Assembly (NCBI GenBank): GCA_044220535.1
Contig: JBGAQU010000012.1
Coordinates: 1 to 42,013, forward strand
Source of the DNA: JBDHTS01 sp044220535
GTDB lineage: Bacteria > Pseudomonadota > Alphaproteobacteria > Micavibrionales > Micavibrionaceae
Reading direction: 5' to 3'
DNA: 42,013 nucleotides
Shown here: positions 8,719 to 16,831 of the stretch, one piece after another
How positions within the stretch are numbered: the stretch's first letter is position 1
Layout of the letters: each line of letters starts with the position of its first letter
Made by a program: the position numbers and the translations under genes
The notes under the pieces: generated by a model
What the model saw: only the letters and a program-made list of their open reading frames with translations
Database searches by the model: none
What the model was told of the DNA's origin: nothing

Positions 8719-9777
8719 ATGGTTCAATCCAATTTCACGGCGGCGGCTGCCGATCAAAATCGCAAAGCTGGTTTCAGCTTCGCTCCCCCTCCGATGGACG
8801 AACTGGAACAAGATGATTCCATACGCGAAATTGTGCGGCAGCTTATCGAAGAAAAAGGCGAAGTTGCTCTTTCTGATGTTTTGTTAAAAATAAGAGAAAC
8901 AAGAAAGATCAACTATGCGGAAGCTTTAAAAGCTATGAAGCAACTGGAAGACGATGGAGTCATCGTTAAATCAAGCGAGGATACATATAAACTTAAAGAA
9001 CCGGATTATGATCCTCAAGATTATGATGCCGTCCTGGATTATATTAAGAAAAACCGCAAGCCTGTTTCTGCCAGGGTTCTTAATAATACCCTTGGAATAG
9101 ATACTGATGAAGCGGAATTCATCCTTGAAGAAATGGAACGTAAAAAGCTTGTAGACAAAGCAAGCGCATTCGGTGAACGAAAAATATTGATCGAGGCGGA
9201 AAAGGCGCCGCCATCGCTGCCGCCCGATGTTAATGATGGTGGTGATCATGAGAACGCGCAGGATCCACTTTCAGATATAAAAATCGAACATTTTGCCGTA
9301 TTGTCCAGGATTGTGGCTCAAGAGTTTCCGGGCAATACTCCTTTAGAACAAATCATCCAGCCCCGGGCGATTGGCTTTAAAAATGTTTCGAATTCCCTCA
9401 TCATCGAAAGCGACAAGTTCAACGAAGAAATAGAAATCGCTAAGGACAAGATCGAGGCGGCGATCGAAAAAGACAAGGAATTAAGCGTTGAGGCTGCCTA
9501 TATGATGACCGGTCTGGCGGTTGCCCAGGGTATGAAAAGCGTTGCCGTCCACGGTACGGATAAGGAAAAGGTTTTACTGGGTTTGGTTGCAAGTCAATTT
9601 GGAATACAAATCTCCAACGAGAAAGAAATAGAAACCATAATCGCCAATAACCCAGATGTTTTGAAAGAAGCAAGGCAAAAATGGTCGACACATCTAAGCA
9701 GCCTGCCGCCTGCTGCGCAGCCGCAGCCACGGCGGTCCGGCCCGGCTCCGCGCCCAGCACCTTCGCCCCCGGCCTAA
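8719..9777 (+). CDS. Tandem winged-helix protein with LPD7-like C-terminal domain
   Basis: This 352-residue, highly charged cytoplasmic protein has no recognised gene name. Residues about 33-92 (SIREIVRQLIEEKGEVALSD to DDGVIVKSSEDTYKL) and 98-160 (YDAVLDYIKKNRKPVSARVL to MERKKLVDKASAFGERKIL) look like two winged-helix units. After an acidic linker, residues about 245-320 contain SVEAAYMMTGLAVAQGMKSV, then VHGTDKEKVLLGLVASQFGI. This resembles the LPD7 domain seen in relaxases and large polyvalent proteins: an acidic/helical stretch, then K/S-V-x-V-x-G and an exposed Gly-I/V. A Pro/Ala/Arg tail ends the protein. The start has TAGGG 7-10 nt upstream and a strong promoter. It converges on uup with a 4-nt stop overlap. 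DNA binding is inferred. Confidence 0.6.
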   Translation: MVQSNFTAAAADQNRKAGFSFAPPPMDELEQDDSIREIVRQLIEEKGEVALSDVLLKIRETRKINYAEALKAMKQLEDDGVIVKSSEDTYKLKEPDYDPQDYDAVLDYIKKNRKPVSARVLNNTLGIDTDEAEFILEEMERKKLVDKASAFGERKILIEAEKAPPSLPPDVNDGGDHENAQDPLSDIKIEHFAVLSRIVAQEFPGNTPLEQIIQPRAIGFKNVSNSLIIESDKFNEEIEIAKDKIEAAIEKDKELSVEAAYMMTGLAVAQGMKSVAVHGTDKEKVLLGLVASQFGIQISNEKEIETIIANNPDVLKEARQKWSTHLSSLPPAAQPQPRRSGPAPRPAPSPPA

Positions 9778-11621
9778 CCTTCCGCAGACTGCAATTCTTC
9801 CAACTCCAGCCACCGCGTTTCCGCGTGGTCGAGTTCTGATTTCGCCGCGCTTAGCCGGGCGGATGTCAAATTGAATGTTTTTGCATCACGGGTATAGAGG
9901 GTCGGGTCTTCCAAATGTTTTTCCAGCGCCGTGATCTCGACTTCCAGCGCCGCGATTTTCTTCGGCAGATTGTTGATTTCATACTGAATTTTATAAGATA
10001 ATTTCGCCGATGACTTTTCGGTTTTCGGCTTGGGCGTTTCGCGTGGCGTGGATTTTGATGCAGGCTGCGCCATCGCCTCACCCTTCATCCATTCATTGCC
10101 GCGCGCGGCGACGTAATCGGAATAGCCGCCAATATGCTCCTCCACCTTGCCATCGCCTTCGAAGGCCAGGATTTTGGTGACAGTCTGGTCCAGGAAGTCG
10201 CGGTCATGGCTGACGACCACCAGCGTGCCTGTATACTGCGCCAGAATGTCTTCCAGCATATCCAGCGTCTCCATGTCCAGGTCGTTGGTCGGTTCGTCGA
10301 GGATCAGGAACGTGCCAGGGTCGGCCAGGATGCGCGCCAGCATCAGGCGGTTTTTCTGCCCGCCTGACAGGGTTTTGACGGCCTTCAGCGCATCCTGCGG
10401 ATCGAACAGGAAATCGTTCAGGTATCCGCACACATGGCGCGGCTTGCCCATTACGTTGATGTAATCGCCCCCATCGGGGCACAGCGTGCGCCACAGCGAC
10501 CATTCGGGGATCAGGTCTTTGCGTTTCTGGTCGAAATAGGATGTCTTTATTTCCCGGGCAATTTTTACCTTGCCCGCGTCTGCCGTCAGTTCGCCAACCA
10601 GAAGCTTCACAAAACTGGTCTTGCCCGATCCGTTCTGGCCGAGAATGCCGATGCGGTCGCCGCGGATAATCTTGTAATTGAATTTTTCCAGGATGGTTTT
10701 GACGCGTCCGTTTTCATCCGTGAAATGTTTATGGACGTTGTAGAATTCGGCGACGATCTTCGATGAAATTTCTGTTTCAATCTTTTCGAATTCGACCTTC
10801 GACGTCGCACGGCGGAATGCTGCCTGGTCCTGGCGCAGCTTGTCGCGGGCGACCTTCATGTTTTCCAGCCGTGCCTGATTGCGCTTGCGCCGCGCTTTCA
10901 CGCCCCGGCTGGCCCATTCCACTTCCTGGTCCACCAGTTTCTGCTTGTTATGCAGCTCACGCTCTTCCTGTTCCAGCAACTGCGTCGACCATTCATCGAA
11001 ATAGCTGAAGCCGCGCGGGCAGACTTTCAGCTTCCCCCGGTCCAGCCAGAAAATCCGGTCCGATATCGCGCTCAGGAACAATTTGTCGTGGCTGACGCAG
11101 AGCAGGGCGCCGCGATAGGATTTCAGATAATTCTCAAGCCATTCGATGGTATTGAGGTCCAGATGGTTGGTCGGCTCGTCCAGCAGCAGGATATCCGGCT
11201 CCTCCACCAGGGCACGTGCTAGCGCTGCCCGGCGCAGCTGTCCGCCGGACAACATCTCCATTCGGTCGTCGCGCTTCAGGCCCAGCGGCTCTAGCACCAG
11301 ATCGACTTTATATTCATGAGACAACATCTGAATATCTTGCGGCAATTCTTTGAAAACGAAGTCAAATACCGTCTGGCCGGGCAGGGGTGTTACATCCTGT
11401 TGCAGATAGCCGATCGTGGTGCCCGCCAGGATCCAGCGCAACCCGTCATCCAGATCCCGATCGCCCTTGATAATATTCATCAGCGTGGTCTTGCCGGTGC
11501 CGTTCTTTCCCACCAGGCAGATTTTTGCGTTTTTATGGATATGAAAAGTCAGCCCGTCAAACAGGGTCTTCCCGCCAAAGGAAATCACGGCATCCTGAAC
11601 GCTTAAGACAAGGTCACTCAT
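9774..11621 (-). CDS. uup: ABC-F ATPase, Uup-like
   Basis: This 615-residue soluble protein has two ABC ATPase domains and no membrane segments. Domain 1 has Walker A GKNGTGKT, signature LSGGQLRRAALA and Walker B DILLLDEPTNHLD. The interdomain linker is rich in Lys/Arg. Domain 2 has GQNGSGKT, LSGGQKNRLMLA and FLILDEPTNDLD. The charged C-terminal coiled coil (about 550-612, ending RWLELEELQSAEG) is typical of Uup, which acts on ribosomes and structured nucleic acids and affects transposon excision in E. coli. Length fits Uup (about 630). It converges on the winged-helix gene and diverges from mccB with an 84-nt gap. Subfamily assignment rests on the coiled-coil tail. Confidence 0.88.
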   Translation of the reverse strand: MSDLVLSVQDAVISFGGKTLFDGLTFHIHKNAKICLVGKNGTGKTTLMNIIKGDRDLDDGLRWILAGTTIGYLQQDVTPLPGQTVFDFVFKELPQDIQMLSHEYKVDLVLEPLGLKRDDRMEMLSGGQLRRAALARALVEEPDILLLDEPTNHLDLNTIEWLENYLKSYRGALLCVSHDKLFLSAISDRIFWLDRGKLKVCPRGFSYFDEWSTQLLEQEERELHNKQKLVDQEVEWASRGVKARRKRNQARLENMKVARDKLRQDQAAFRRATSKVEFEKIETEISSKIVAEFYNVHKHFTDENGRVKTILEKFNYKIIRGDRIGILGQNGSGKTSFVKLLVGELTADAGKVKIAREIKTSYFDQKRKDLIPEWSLWRTLCPDGGDYINVMGKPRHVCGYLNDFLFDPQDALKAVKTLSGGQKNRLMLARILADPGTFLILDEPTNDLDMETLDMLEDILAQYTGTLVVVSHDRDFLDQTVTKILAFEGDGKVEEHIGGYSDYVAARGNEWMKGEAMAQPASKSTPRETPKPKTEKSSAKLSYKIQYEINNLPKKIAALEVEITALEKHLEDPTLYTRDAKTFNLTSARLSAAKSELDHAETRWLELEELQSAEG

Positions 11622-11705
11622 GCAGGGGGTTGTAAAGCATTATGGCACTGGATGACAAATAGTTAAATTTTGTTTAGCCTGCTTACCGTAAAAAAGGATT
11701 CGTTC

Positions 11706-13313
11706 ATGGCCCGCATATCATCCTCAATCGACCCGAACAGCGCCGCTTTCGCCAAGAATCGGGAAAGAATGGAAACCTTGCTGGCCGACCTGAAAGCCAG
11801 GGTTGCGGCCATTGAACAAGGCGGCGGCGATAAAGCCCGTGAACGCCATACCAGCCGGGGCAAACTTCTCCCCCGCGACCGTATCAACCATCTGCTCGAT
11901 CCCGGTTCGCCGTTTCTGGAGCTGTCACAGTTCGCCGGGCATGAAGTCTATGACGATGTCGTCCCCGCCGCCGGCATCATCACCGGTATCGGACGCGTCT
12001 CCGGCCTGGAATGCGTGATCGTCTGCAACGACGCCACTGTGAAGGGCGGCACGTATTACCCGCTGACCGTCAAAAAACATCTGCGGGCGCAGGAAATCGC
12101 GCAGGCGAACAATCTGCCCTGCATCTATCTGGTGGATTCCGGCGGCGCAAACTTGCCCAATCAGGACGAAGTGTTTCCGGACCGTGACCATTTCGGACGC
12201 ATTTTCTTCAATCAGGCCAATATGTCCGCGCAGGGCATTCCGCAAATCGCGGTGGTCATGGGTTCCTGCACGGCGGGCGGTGCGTACATTCCGTCCATGT
12301 CCGATGAAAGCATTATCGTGAAGGAGCAGGGGACGATTTTCCTCGCCGGCCCGCCTTTGGTAAAAGCGGCGACGGGCGAAGAAGTGTCTGCCGAAGACCT
12401 CGGCGGGGGCGATGTCCATACCCGTATTTCCGGCGTGGCCGACCATCTGGCGGAAAATGACGAACATGCCTTGCAATTGGCCCGGCGCGCTGTCGCGAAT
12501 TTGAATCGGGCAAAAATCAATCCTTTGGCCTGCATCGAACCGCGCGAACCGGCCTATGATCCTAAAGAACTGCACGGCATTGTGCCGACCGATACGCGCA
12601 TGGCGTGGGACGTGCATGACGTCATCGCCCGCATTGTGGACGGCAGCGATTTCGACGAATTCAAAAAACGCTACGGCACCACGCTGGTCACAGGCTTCGC
12701 CCATATTTACGGCATGCCGGTCGGCATCGTCGCCAATAACGGCGTGCTGTTCTCGGAGAGTGCCGTAAAGGGCACGCATTTCATTGAACTCTGCGCCCAG
12801 CGTGGCATTCCTTTGGTCTTCCTGCAAAACATCACTGGTTTCATGGTGGGCCGGAAAGCCGAAAGCGGCGGCATCGCCAAGGACGGCGCGAAAATGGTGA
12901 CGGCGGTCTCCTGCGCCAAAGTGCCAAAATTCACCGTCATCATCGGCGGCAGTTTCGGCGCTGGCAATTACGGCATGTGCGGCCGCGCCTTCGACCCGCG
13001 CTTCCTGTGGATGTGGCCCAACGCCCGCATCTCTGTGATGGGCGGTGAGCAAGCCGCAGGCGTCCTCGCCATGGTCAAACGCCAGGGCATGGAACGCGAA
13101 GGCAAAAAATGGAGCGCCGAGGAAGAGGAGTCTTTCAAAAACCCTGTGCGCGCGCAGTATGAGAAAGAAGGGCATCCGTACTATGCATCGGCGCGCCTAT
13201 GGGATGACGGCATTATTGATCCGGCGGATACGCGAAAAGTGCTGGGGTTGGGAATTTCGGCCAGCCTGAATGCACCGATTGAGGAAACAAAATACGGCGT
13301 ATTCAGGATGTAA
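11706..13313 (+). CDS. mccB: Methylcrotonyl-CoA carboxylase, carboxyltransferase (beta) subunit
   Basis: The 535-residue protein is the carboxyltransferase subunit of methylcrotonyl-CoA carboxylase (also liuB). It moves CO2 from biotin to 3-methylcrotonyl-CoA in leucine breakdown. Family blocks are visible: HTSRGKLLPRDRINHLLDPG, VKGGTYYPLTVKKHLRAQEI, YLVDSGGANLPNQDEVFPD, MGSCTAGGAYIPSMSDE, LGGGDVHTRISGVADHLAEN, FLQNITGFMVG and GGSFGAGNYGMCGRAFDPRF. Length matches the family. The start at 11706 follows AAAAAGGATTCGTTC, a good ribosome site; an upstream in-frame ATG at 11670 lacks one. The biotin subunit partner lies 3.5 kb downstream, separated by other genes, and is disrupted (16832-18818). 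Confidence 0.95.
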   Translation: MARISSSIDPNSAAFAKNRERMETLLADLKARVAAIEQGGGDKARERHTSRGKLLPRDRINHLLDPGSPFLELSQFAGHEVYDDVVPAAGIITGIGRVSGLECVIVCNDATVKGGTYYPLTVKKHLRAQEIAQANNLPCIYLVDSGGANLPNQDEVFPDRDHFGRIFFNQANMSAQGIPQIAVVMGSCTAGGAYIPSMSDESIIVKEQGTIFLAGPPLVKAATGEEVSAEDLGGGDVHTRISGVADHLAENDEHALQLARRAVANLNRAKINPLACIEPREPAYDPKELHGIVPTDTRMAWDVHDVIARIVDGSDFDEFKKRYGTTLVTGFAHIYGMPVGIVANNGVLFSESAVKGTHFIELCAQRGIPLVFLQNITGFMVGRKAESGGIAKDGAKMVTAVSCAKVPKFTVIIGGSFGAGNYGMCGRAFDPRFLWMWPNARISVMGGEQAAGVLAMVKRQGMEREGKKWSAEEEESFKNPVRAQYEKEGHPYYASARLWDDGIIDPADTRKVLGLGISASLNAPIEETKYGVFRM

Positions 13314-13463
13314 TCAGTCGTCACGTCCGTCTTCAACCGGCCGGCGGCTTTCTTTAGCACTAGATTTATATTCGTTATCCGCAGCTTTCACTTTCTTCAC
13401 AGGGGCGGCGTTAAAAGTCGGGCCGCCCATGTTCTGAGGATTTTGCACATCTGGCTTTTTCAT
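13314..13463 (-). CDS. Small hydrophilic protein, 49 aa, second of a coupled pair
   Basis: ATG at 13463 opens a 49-codon frame (MKKPDVQNPQNMGGPTF... ending SRRPVEDGRDD). Its start overlaps the stop of the preceding 35-codon ORF in an ATGA (13460-13463), implying coupled translation. The product is charged, Pro/Lys-rich, without hydrophobic segments and probably disordered. Its stop codon at 13316-13314 directly abuts the mccB stop on the other strand. No family is recognised. The ATGA overlap and the strong ribosome site of the first ORF are the arguments that it is real. Confidence 0.55.
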   Translation of the reverse strand: MKKPDVQNPQNMGGPTFNAAPVKKVKAADNEYKSSAKESRRPVEDGRDD

Positions 13464-13567
13464 TTTCTGCCTTTTGCAGGTTGTTTCGGCTCATGCTCTG
13501 TATTGTCCGGGGTTGGGATTTCGTCGGGAACATGCTCCACGCCGCCTGGTCTTTCTTCAGAAATCAT
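13460..13567 (-). CDS. Small acidic protein, 35 aa, first of a coupled pair
   Basis: ATG at 13567 is preceded by AAGGAG with 7 nt spacing (minus strand, 13580-13575), one of the best ribosome sites in the window. It encodes 35 residues: MISEERPGGVEHVPDEIPTP, then a Pro/Lys-rich tail ending QPAKGRK. It is hydrophilic, probably disordered, and of unknown function. It is followed with a 4-nt overlap by the 49-codon ORF, so the two look like a mini-operon between mccB and liuC on the opposite strand. Confidence 0.58.
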   Translation of the reverse strand: MISEERPGGVEHVPDEIPTPDNTEHEPKQPAKGRK

Positions 13568-13665
13568 AGGATTACTCCTTACATTCAGTTAGCCTGATAG
13601 ACAAACGCACGGGAAACGGGTTTAATTCCACGAGATCAACGATGAAGATTAAAGGCATAATTTCA

Positions 13666-14439
13666 ATGAATAACAATATCTTGGTGGATATCGCCGACAA
13701 AGTCGCGACCGTGACCCTGAATCGTCCCGACGTCCACAACGCATTTGATGAGGATATGATCACCTCCCTGGCTGCAACATGCGACGATCTGGCCGGTCGT
13801 GCCGATGTGGTCGCCGTCGTCTTGCGCGGCAACGGAAAAAGCTTTTCCGCGGGCGCGGACGCCAACTGGATGAAACGCGCGGCGGGATATACGGAAGCAC
13901 AAAACCGTGACGATGCCATGAAACTGGCGGGTATGCTGAACAAGCTTTACACGCTGCCGAAACCTGTTATCGCCTGCGTCCATGGTGCCGCCATGGGCGG
14001 CGGGTTTGGCCTGGTCAGCTGCTGCGACATTGTGCTGGCGACGAAGGAGGCGACGTTCGCACTCTCCGAGGTCAAACTCGGCCTGATCCCCGCCACCATC
14101 GCGCCTTACGTCCGCCGCGCCATCGGCGAACGGCAGTTCCGCCGCTATGGCGTTACAGGTGAAAAATTCGGCGCGGAGCGCGCACAGGCGATCGGTCTCG
14201 TGCATGAAGTCGTTTATGATATTGATACTGTGCTGTCATCTTTACTTACAACCCTGAAATCCAATGGCCCGCAAGCCATGGCCGCGACCAAGCGCCTGGT
14301 TCACGACCTCCAGGCGCGCCCGGTCGACCTCTCCCTTATGTCTGAAACTGCTGGCCGCATTGCAAAAGTCAGAGCAGGAGACGAAGCGAAAGAAGGACTA
14401 AGCGCATTTCTGGAGAAAAGAAAAGCGTCATGGCTATAA
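13666..14439 (+). CDS. liuC: Methylglutaconyl-CoA hydratase (enoyl-CoA hydratase family)
   Basis: The 257-residue crotonase-fold enzyme is predicted to hydrate 3-methylglutaconyl-CoA to HMG-CoA in leucine degradation. The oxyanion-hole segments are visible: GKSFSAGADANWMKR (about 57-71) and CVHGAAMGGGFGLVSCCDIV. The catalytic region is ATFALSEVKLGLIPATIAPYV. The SAGADxxWMKR motif and position beside mccB favour methylglutaconyl-CoA hydratase over a general enoyl-CoA hydratase. An in-frame ATG at 13642 adds 8 residues. I prefer 13666 because it aligns with the domain start (NNNILVDIADKVATVTLNRP), with AAAGG 12 nt upstream; this is not decisive. The last 10 nt overlap the next gene. Confidence 0.85.
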   Translation: MNNNILVDIADKVATVTLNRPDVHNAFDEDMITSLAATCDDLAGRADVVAVVLRGNGKSFSAGADANWMKRAAGYTEAQNRDDAMKLAGMLNKLYTLPKPVIACVHGAAMGGGFGLVSCCDIVLATKEATFALSEVKLGLIPATIAPYVRRAIGERQFRRYGVTGEKFGAERAQAIGLVHEVVYDIDTVLSSLLTTLKSNGPQAMAATKRLVHDLQARPVDLSLMSETAGRIAKVRAGDEAKEGLSAFLEKRKASWL

Positions 14440-14972
14440 CAATCCGCCAGTTGCATGAGCCGGATTGGTCAATATTTAAAAGCATGCGCCTTAAAGCATT
14501 GCAAAATCATGCCGATGTTTTTGCCAGCCCCTACGCAAAAGAAGCCGCCGAGCCGGATAGCTGGTGGAAAGACACGCTGGACGGAAAAGGAAAAGCCGTT
14601 TTCGGTATATTTAACGGTGAAACCATTGTCGGCTTTACCGGCATTTTTACGGCTCGTATCGACCCAACAGGTCAAACTGGTGTTCTGGCGATGAGTTATA
14701 TAGAGCCTGAGTATCGCGGGCAGGGATTGTCGCGATTATTTTATCAGGCGCGCATCGACTGGGCGGTCAATCAGCCACAGCTTAAAAAACTGATCGTTTC
14801 CCATCGCGAAGGCAATGAATCTTCACGCCGCGCCAATCAGGCTTTCAGCTTTATACTTAATAACAAGGAAAACAAACTATGGCCTGATGGGGTTGAGGCC
14901 TTGGAATGGAATTACACTTTGGATCTTGACCAATTGCGTAAATCACATGCGCCAAAGCCTGAGTTTAACTAG
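14430..14972 (+). CDS. GNAT-family N-acetyltransferase
   Basis: The 180-residue GNAT-fold protein has the acetyl-CoA binding motif YIEPEYRGQGLSRLFYQARI (about 91-110, R-G-x-G-x pattern). It is preceded by the usual strand pair with VFGIFNGETIVGFTGIF and a central LAMSYIEP strand. A C-terminal segment NESSRRANQAFSF fits the usual NxxxxxxxxxxGF region. It overlaps liuC by 10 nt and so is probably cotranscribed with it. It converges on the DMT transporter with a shared CTAG stop. The acceptor substrate is unknown. Confidence 0.82.
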   Translation: MAITIRQLHEPDWSIFKSMRLKALQNHADVFASPYAKEAAEPDSWWKDTLDGKGKAVFGIFNGETIVGFTGIFTARIDPTGQTGVLAMSYIEPEYRGQGLSRLFYQARIDWAVNQPQLKKLIVSHREGNESSRRANQAFSFILNNKENKLWPDGVEALEWNYTLDLDQLRKSHAPKPEFN

Positions 14973-15844
14973 CGAATTTTTAACACAGCCAGCATCGCCG
15001 CCGCCAGAACAAGGCCAAATCCCGCGAGCTTGTTGCTCTGGTCCTTCCATCCCGACATCCGCGCCAGAACCATCAGCCAGACGACATCCAGCATACTGAT
15101 CAGCGAGACATAGGCCGGGTGATCCACGCGCTGTTGCGCATAGGTGCGCAGAATGATACCGCTGACCATGAAGCCGCCGACGATTAAACCGGTCAAAGCA
15201 CCGTGCTTTGTAAATACGGCTTGTGCTGTGTTTCTGTCTCTCATGCGGAAATAAATAGCATAGAAGCACAGCATCAGCGCAGCCTCGATCCCGACATAGC
15301 CAAACACGCCTTTCGTATGCGGGGCGATATCGACGGCTTCCTTCACAAGGAAGGTTCCGGCAACGCTCGCGAAGATCACGAACCAGATGGCTTTCAACGC
15401 ATTCCATGAAAAAGGGCAATTGCGGACGGCGAGGGCAGATAACGCAGCGCCCAGCAATGTCAGCCCGATCAGGCTGAACCGTACTGGGTCGTCCATATAC
15501 CGTCCGAACAATTCCGGCTTCACAAAAAACCATGCAACGAAACTCAAAATAATCCCAAGCGGCGACAGCCGCGCCAGCAACGCCGCGCCATGCTTCGTCA
15601 CATTGCCGAAATAGATAAGGTCGTTGATACACCAGATCGCCGCCGCCAGCGCCGTCCACATATAAAACAACGGTTCTGTCGGAAGGCCAGTACGATAGAG
15701 AACGGGCGCCGCAACGCAGACAGCCAGAATCTTCACCCACACGGCAGATGCCGCGCCGATGCCATTCAGTCGCTGATGCATATACATCGCCATGGCGGCG
15801 CAGAACGACGATGCGAAGGCGTAAAGGAACCAAGGGGGAAGCAA
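14969..15844 (-). CDS. DMT-superfamily (EamA-like) membrane transporter
   Basis: This 291-residue inner-membrane protein has about ten hydrophobic helices in two repeats of five, the layout of drug/metabolite transporters. Typical pieces are FYMWTALAAAIWCINDLIYF, LARLSPLGIILSFVAWFFV, LIGLTLLGAALSALAV and LAGFGLVLAAAMLAVLKIR at the C-terminus. Substrate and direction are not predictable. The ATG at 15844 lies 12 nt after the stop of the metallophosphatase gene on the same strand, so the two probably form an operon (metallophosphatase first). Confidence 0.8.
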   Translation of the reverse strand: MLPPWFLYAFASSFCAAMAMYMHQRLNGIGAASAVWVKILAVCVAAPVLYRTGLPTEPLFYMWTALAAAIWCINDLIYFGNVTKHGAALLARLSPLGIILSFVAWFFVKPELFGRYMDDPVRFSLIGLTLLGAALSALAVRNCPFSWNALKAIWFVIFASVAGTFLVKEAVDIAPHTKGVFGYVGIEAALMLCFYAIYFRMRDRNTAQAVFTKHGALTGLIVGGFMVSGIILRTYAQQRVDHPAYVSLISMLDVVWLMVLARMSGWKDQSNKLAGFGLVLAAAMLAVLKIR

Positions 15845-15856
15845 AACAATATCCTT

Positions 15857-16705
15857 TTAAAGATACGCTTTCGGAGCGTAATCCTTGAACTCGTTCTGCC
15901 AGTGATGGCCTTGCCGCCTGACAGGAAGCCTGTAGGATACCGGTAAACGGCCTTCAACGTCTATGCGTATTGTCTTGCCGACCTTTAGCAATCCCCAGGC
16001 GCTGTGCGGTTCCGGATGGGTCATAAAGGTTTCGGTAAGGGACGGAACCGTGACGTAATGCGTACCGTCGATGCTTTGATGCGAATTCCAATGCGCGTGG
16101 CCGTTCATGCACAGAATGACTTTACCCGACCGCTCGATGATTTCACGAACTTCTTTGGATTGATCGTCTGGATAATGCGCGTGATGCGGCACGTTTTCAA
16201 AATAATAATTCCCCACCATGCTGCCGTTGCCCAAGGGTACATGTGTAAAAATAACCGTAGGATAGGTTGCTTTTTCCAGCGCATCTTTCAGCCAGTCGAT
16301 ATCGCTTTGATCCAGTCTGAATCCTTTCGCGTAGTCCAGCTTGACATTGTTGTTCCACAAAATGGATGTAACGCCTTTTCGGGTTGTGATTTGCGGCTTG
16401 AACGAAACGCCCATAATGTCTTCGTTATCCTGCACGCTTAAGGAGTGGACGTCATGATTGCCAAGTATATGAAAGAGTTCACATGCGACATCTTTGAATT
16501 CATCAGCAATTTCGCGCATGAGGCTCAGGTCTTTTTCCCGCCCGGCGTCGGCAATAAGGTCGCCTTTAACGACCAGGAAATCAGGGTTTTTTATTTTTAA
16601 CCATGAACGAAATTGCCGCATCAAAGGCACAGCCATCGTTCCACGGCGTGTCCCGCCATCCGCGCCGTGATGAATATCAGAAATAAAAGCGATTGTAAGT
16701 GTCAT
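15857..16705 (-). CDS. Calcineurin-like metallophosphoesterase
   Basis: The 282-residue cytoplasmic metallophosphatase has a complete set of metal-binding motifs in order: SDIHHG (D-x-H), VVKGDLIADA (GD), HILGNHDVHSL (GNHD), VIFTHVPLG and MNGHAHWNSH (GHxH). The start at 16705 (MTLTIAFISDIHHG) puts the first motif at the N-terminus, as usual; an upstream in-frame ATG at 16759 would add 18 unlikely residues. The substrate could be a phosphodiester or a nucleotide. It precedes the DMT transporter on the same strand and diverges from mccA. Confidence 0.85.
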   Translation of the reverse strand: MTLTIAFISDIHHGADGGTRRGTMAVPLMRQFRSWLKIKNPDFLVVKGDLIADAGREKDLSLMREIADEFKDVACELFHILGNHDVHSLSVQDNEDIMGVSFKPQITTRKGVTSILWNNNVKLDYAKGFRLDQSDIDWLKDALEKATYPTVIFTHVPLGNGSMVGNYYFENVPHHAHYPDDQSKEVREIIERSGKVILCMNGHAHWNSHQSIDGTHYVTVPSLTETFMTHPEPHSAWGLLKVGKTIRIDVEGRLPVSYRLPVRRQGHHWQNEFKDYAPKAYL

Positions 16706-16831
16706 AACATGGCTCTTAGCAGCTTTACCTGCGAGCGAAAACAATCTTTTACTTTGCATTGCATCAAAGATGATTGCTTTTGCATATAGGCGTCATTTGC
16801 TATGCTCGCTAAACCTGAAAGAGGTTTTATC

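Noticed and set aside
11925..13175. 416-codon minus-strand ORF
   Set aside because: It lies entirely antisense to the well-conserved mccB gene; the His/Ala/Arg-rich translation and lack of a ribosome site mark it as a shadow frame.
14943..15833. 296-codon minus-strand ORF
   Set aside because: It overlaps the DMT transporter in another frame; Arg/Cys-rich, no hydrophobic helix pattern, so a shadow.
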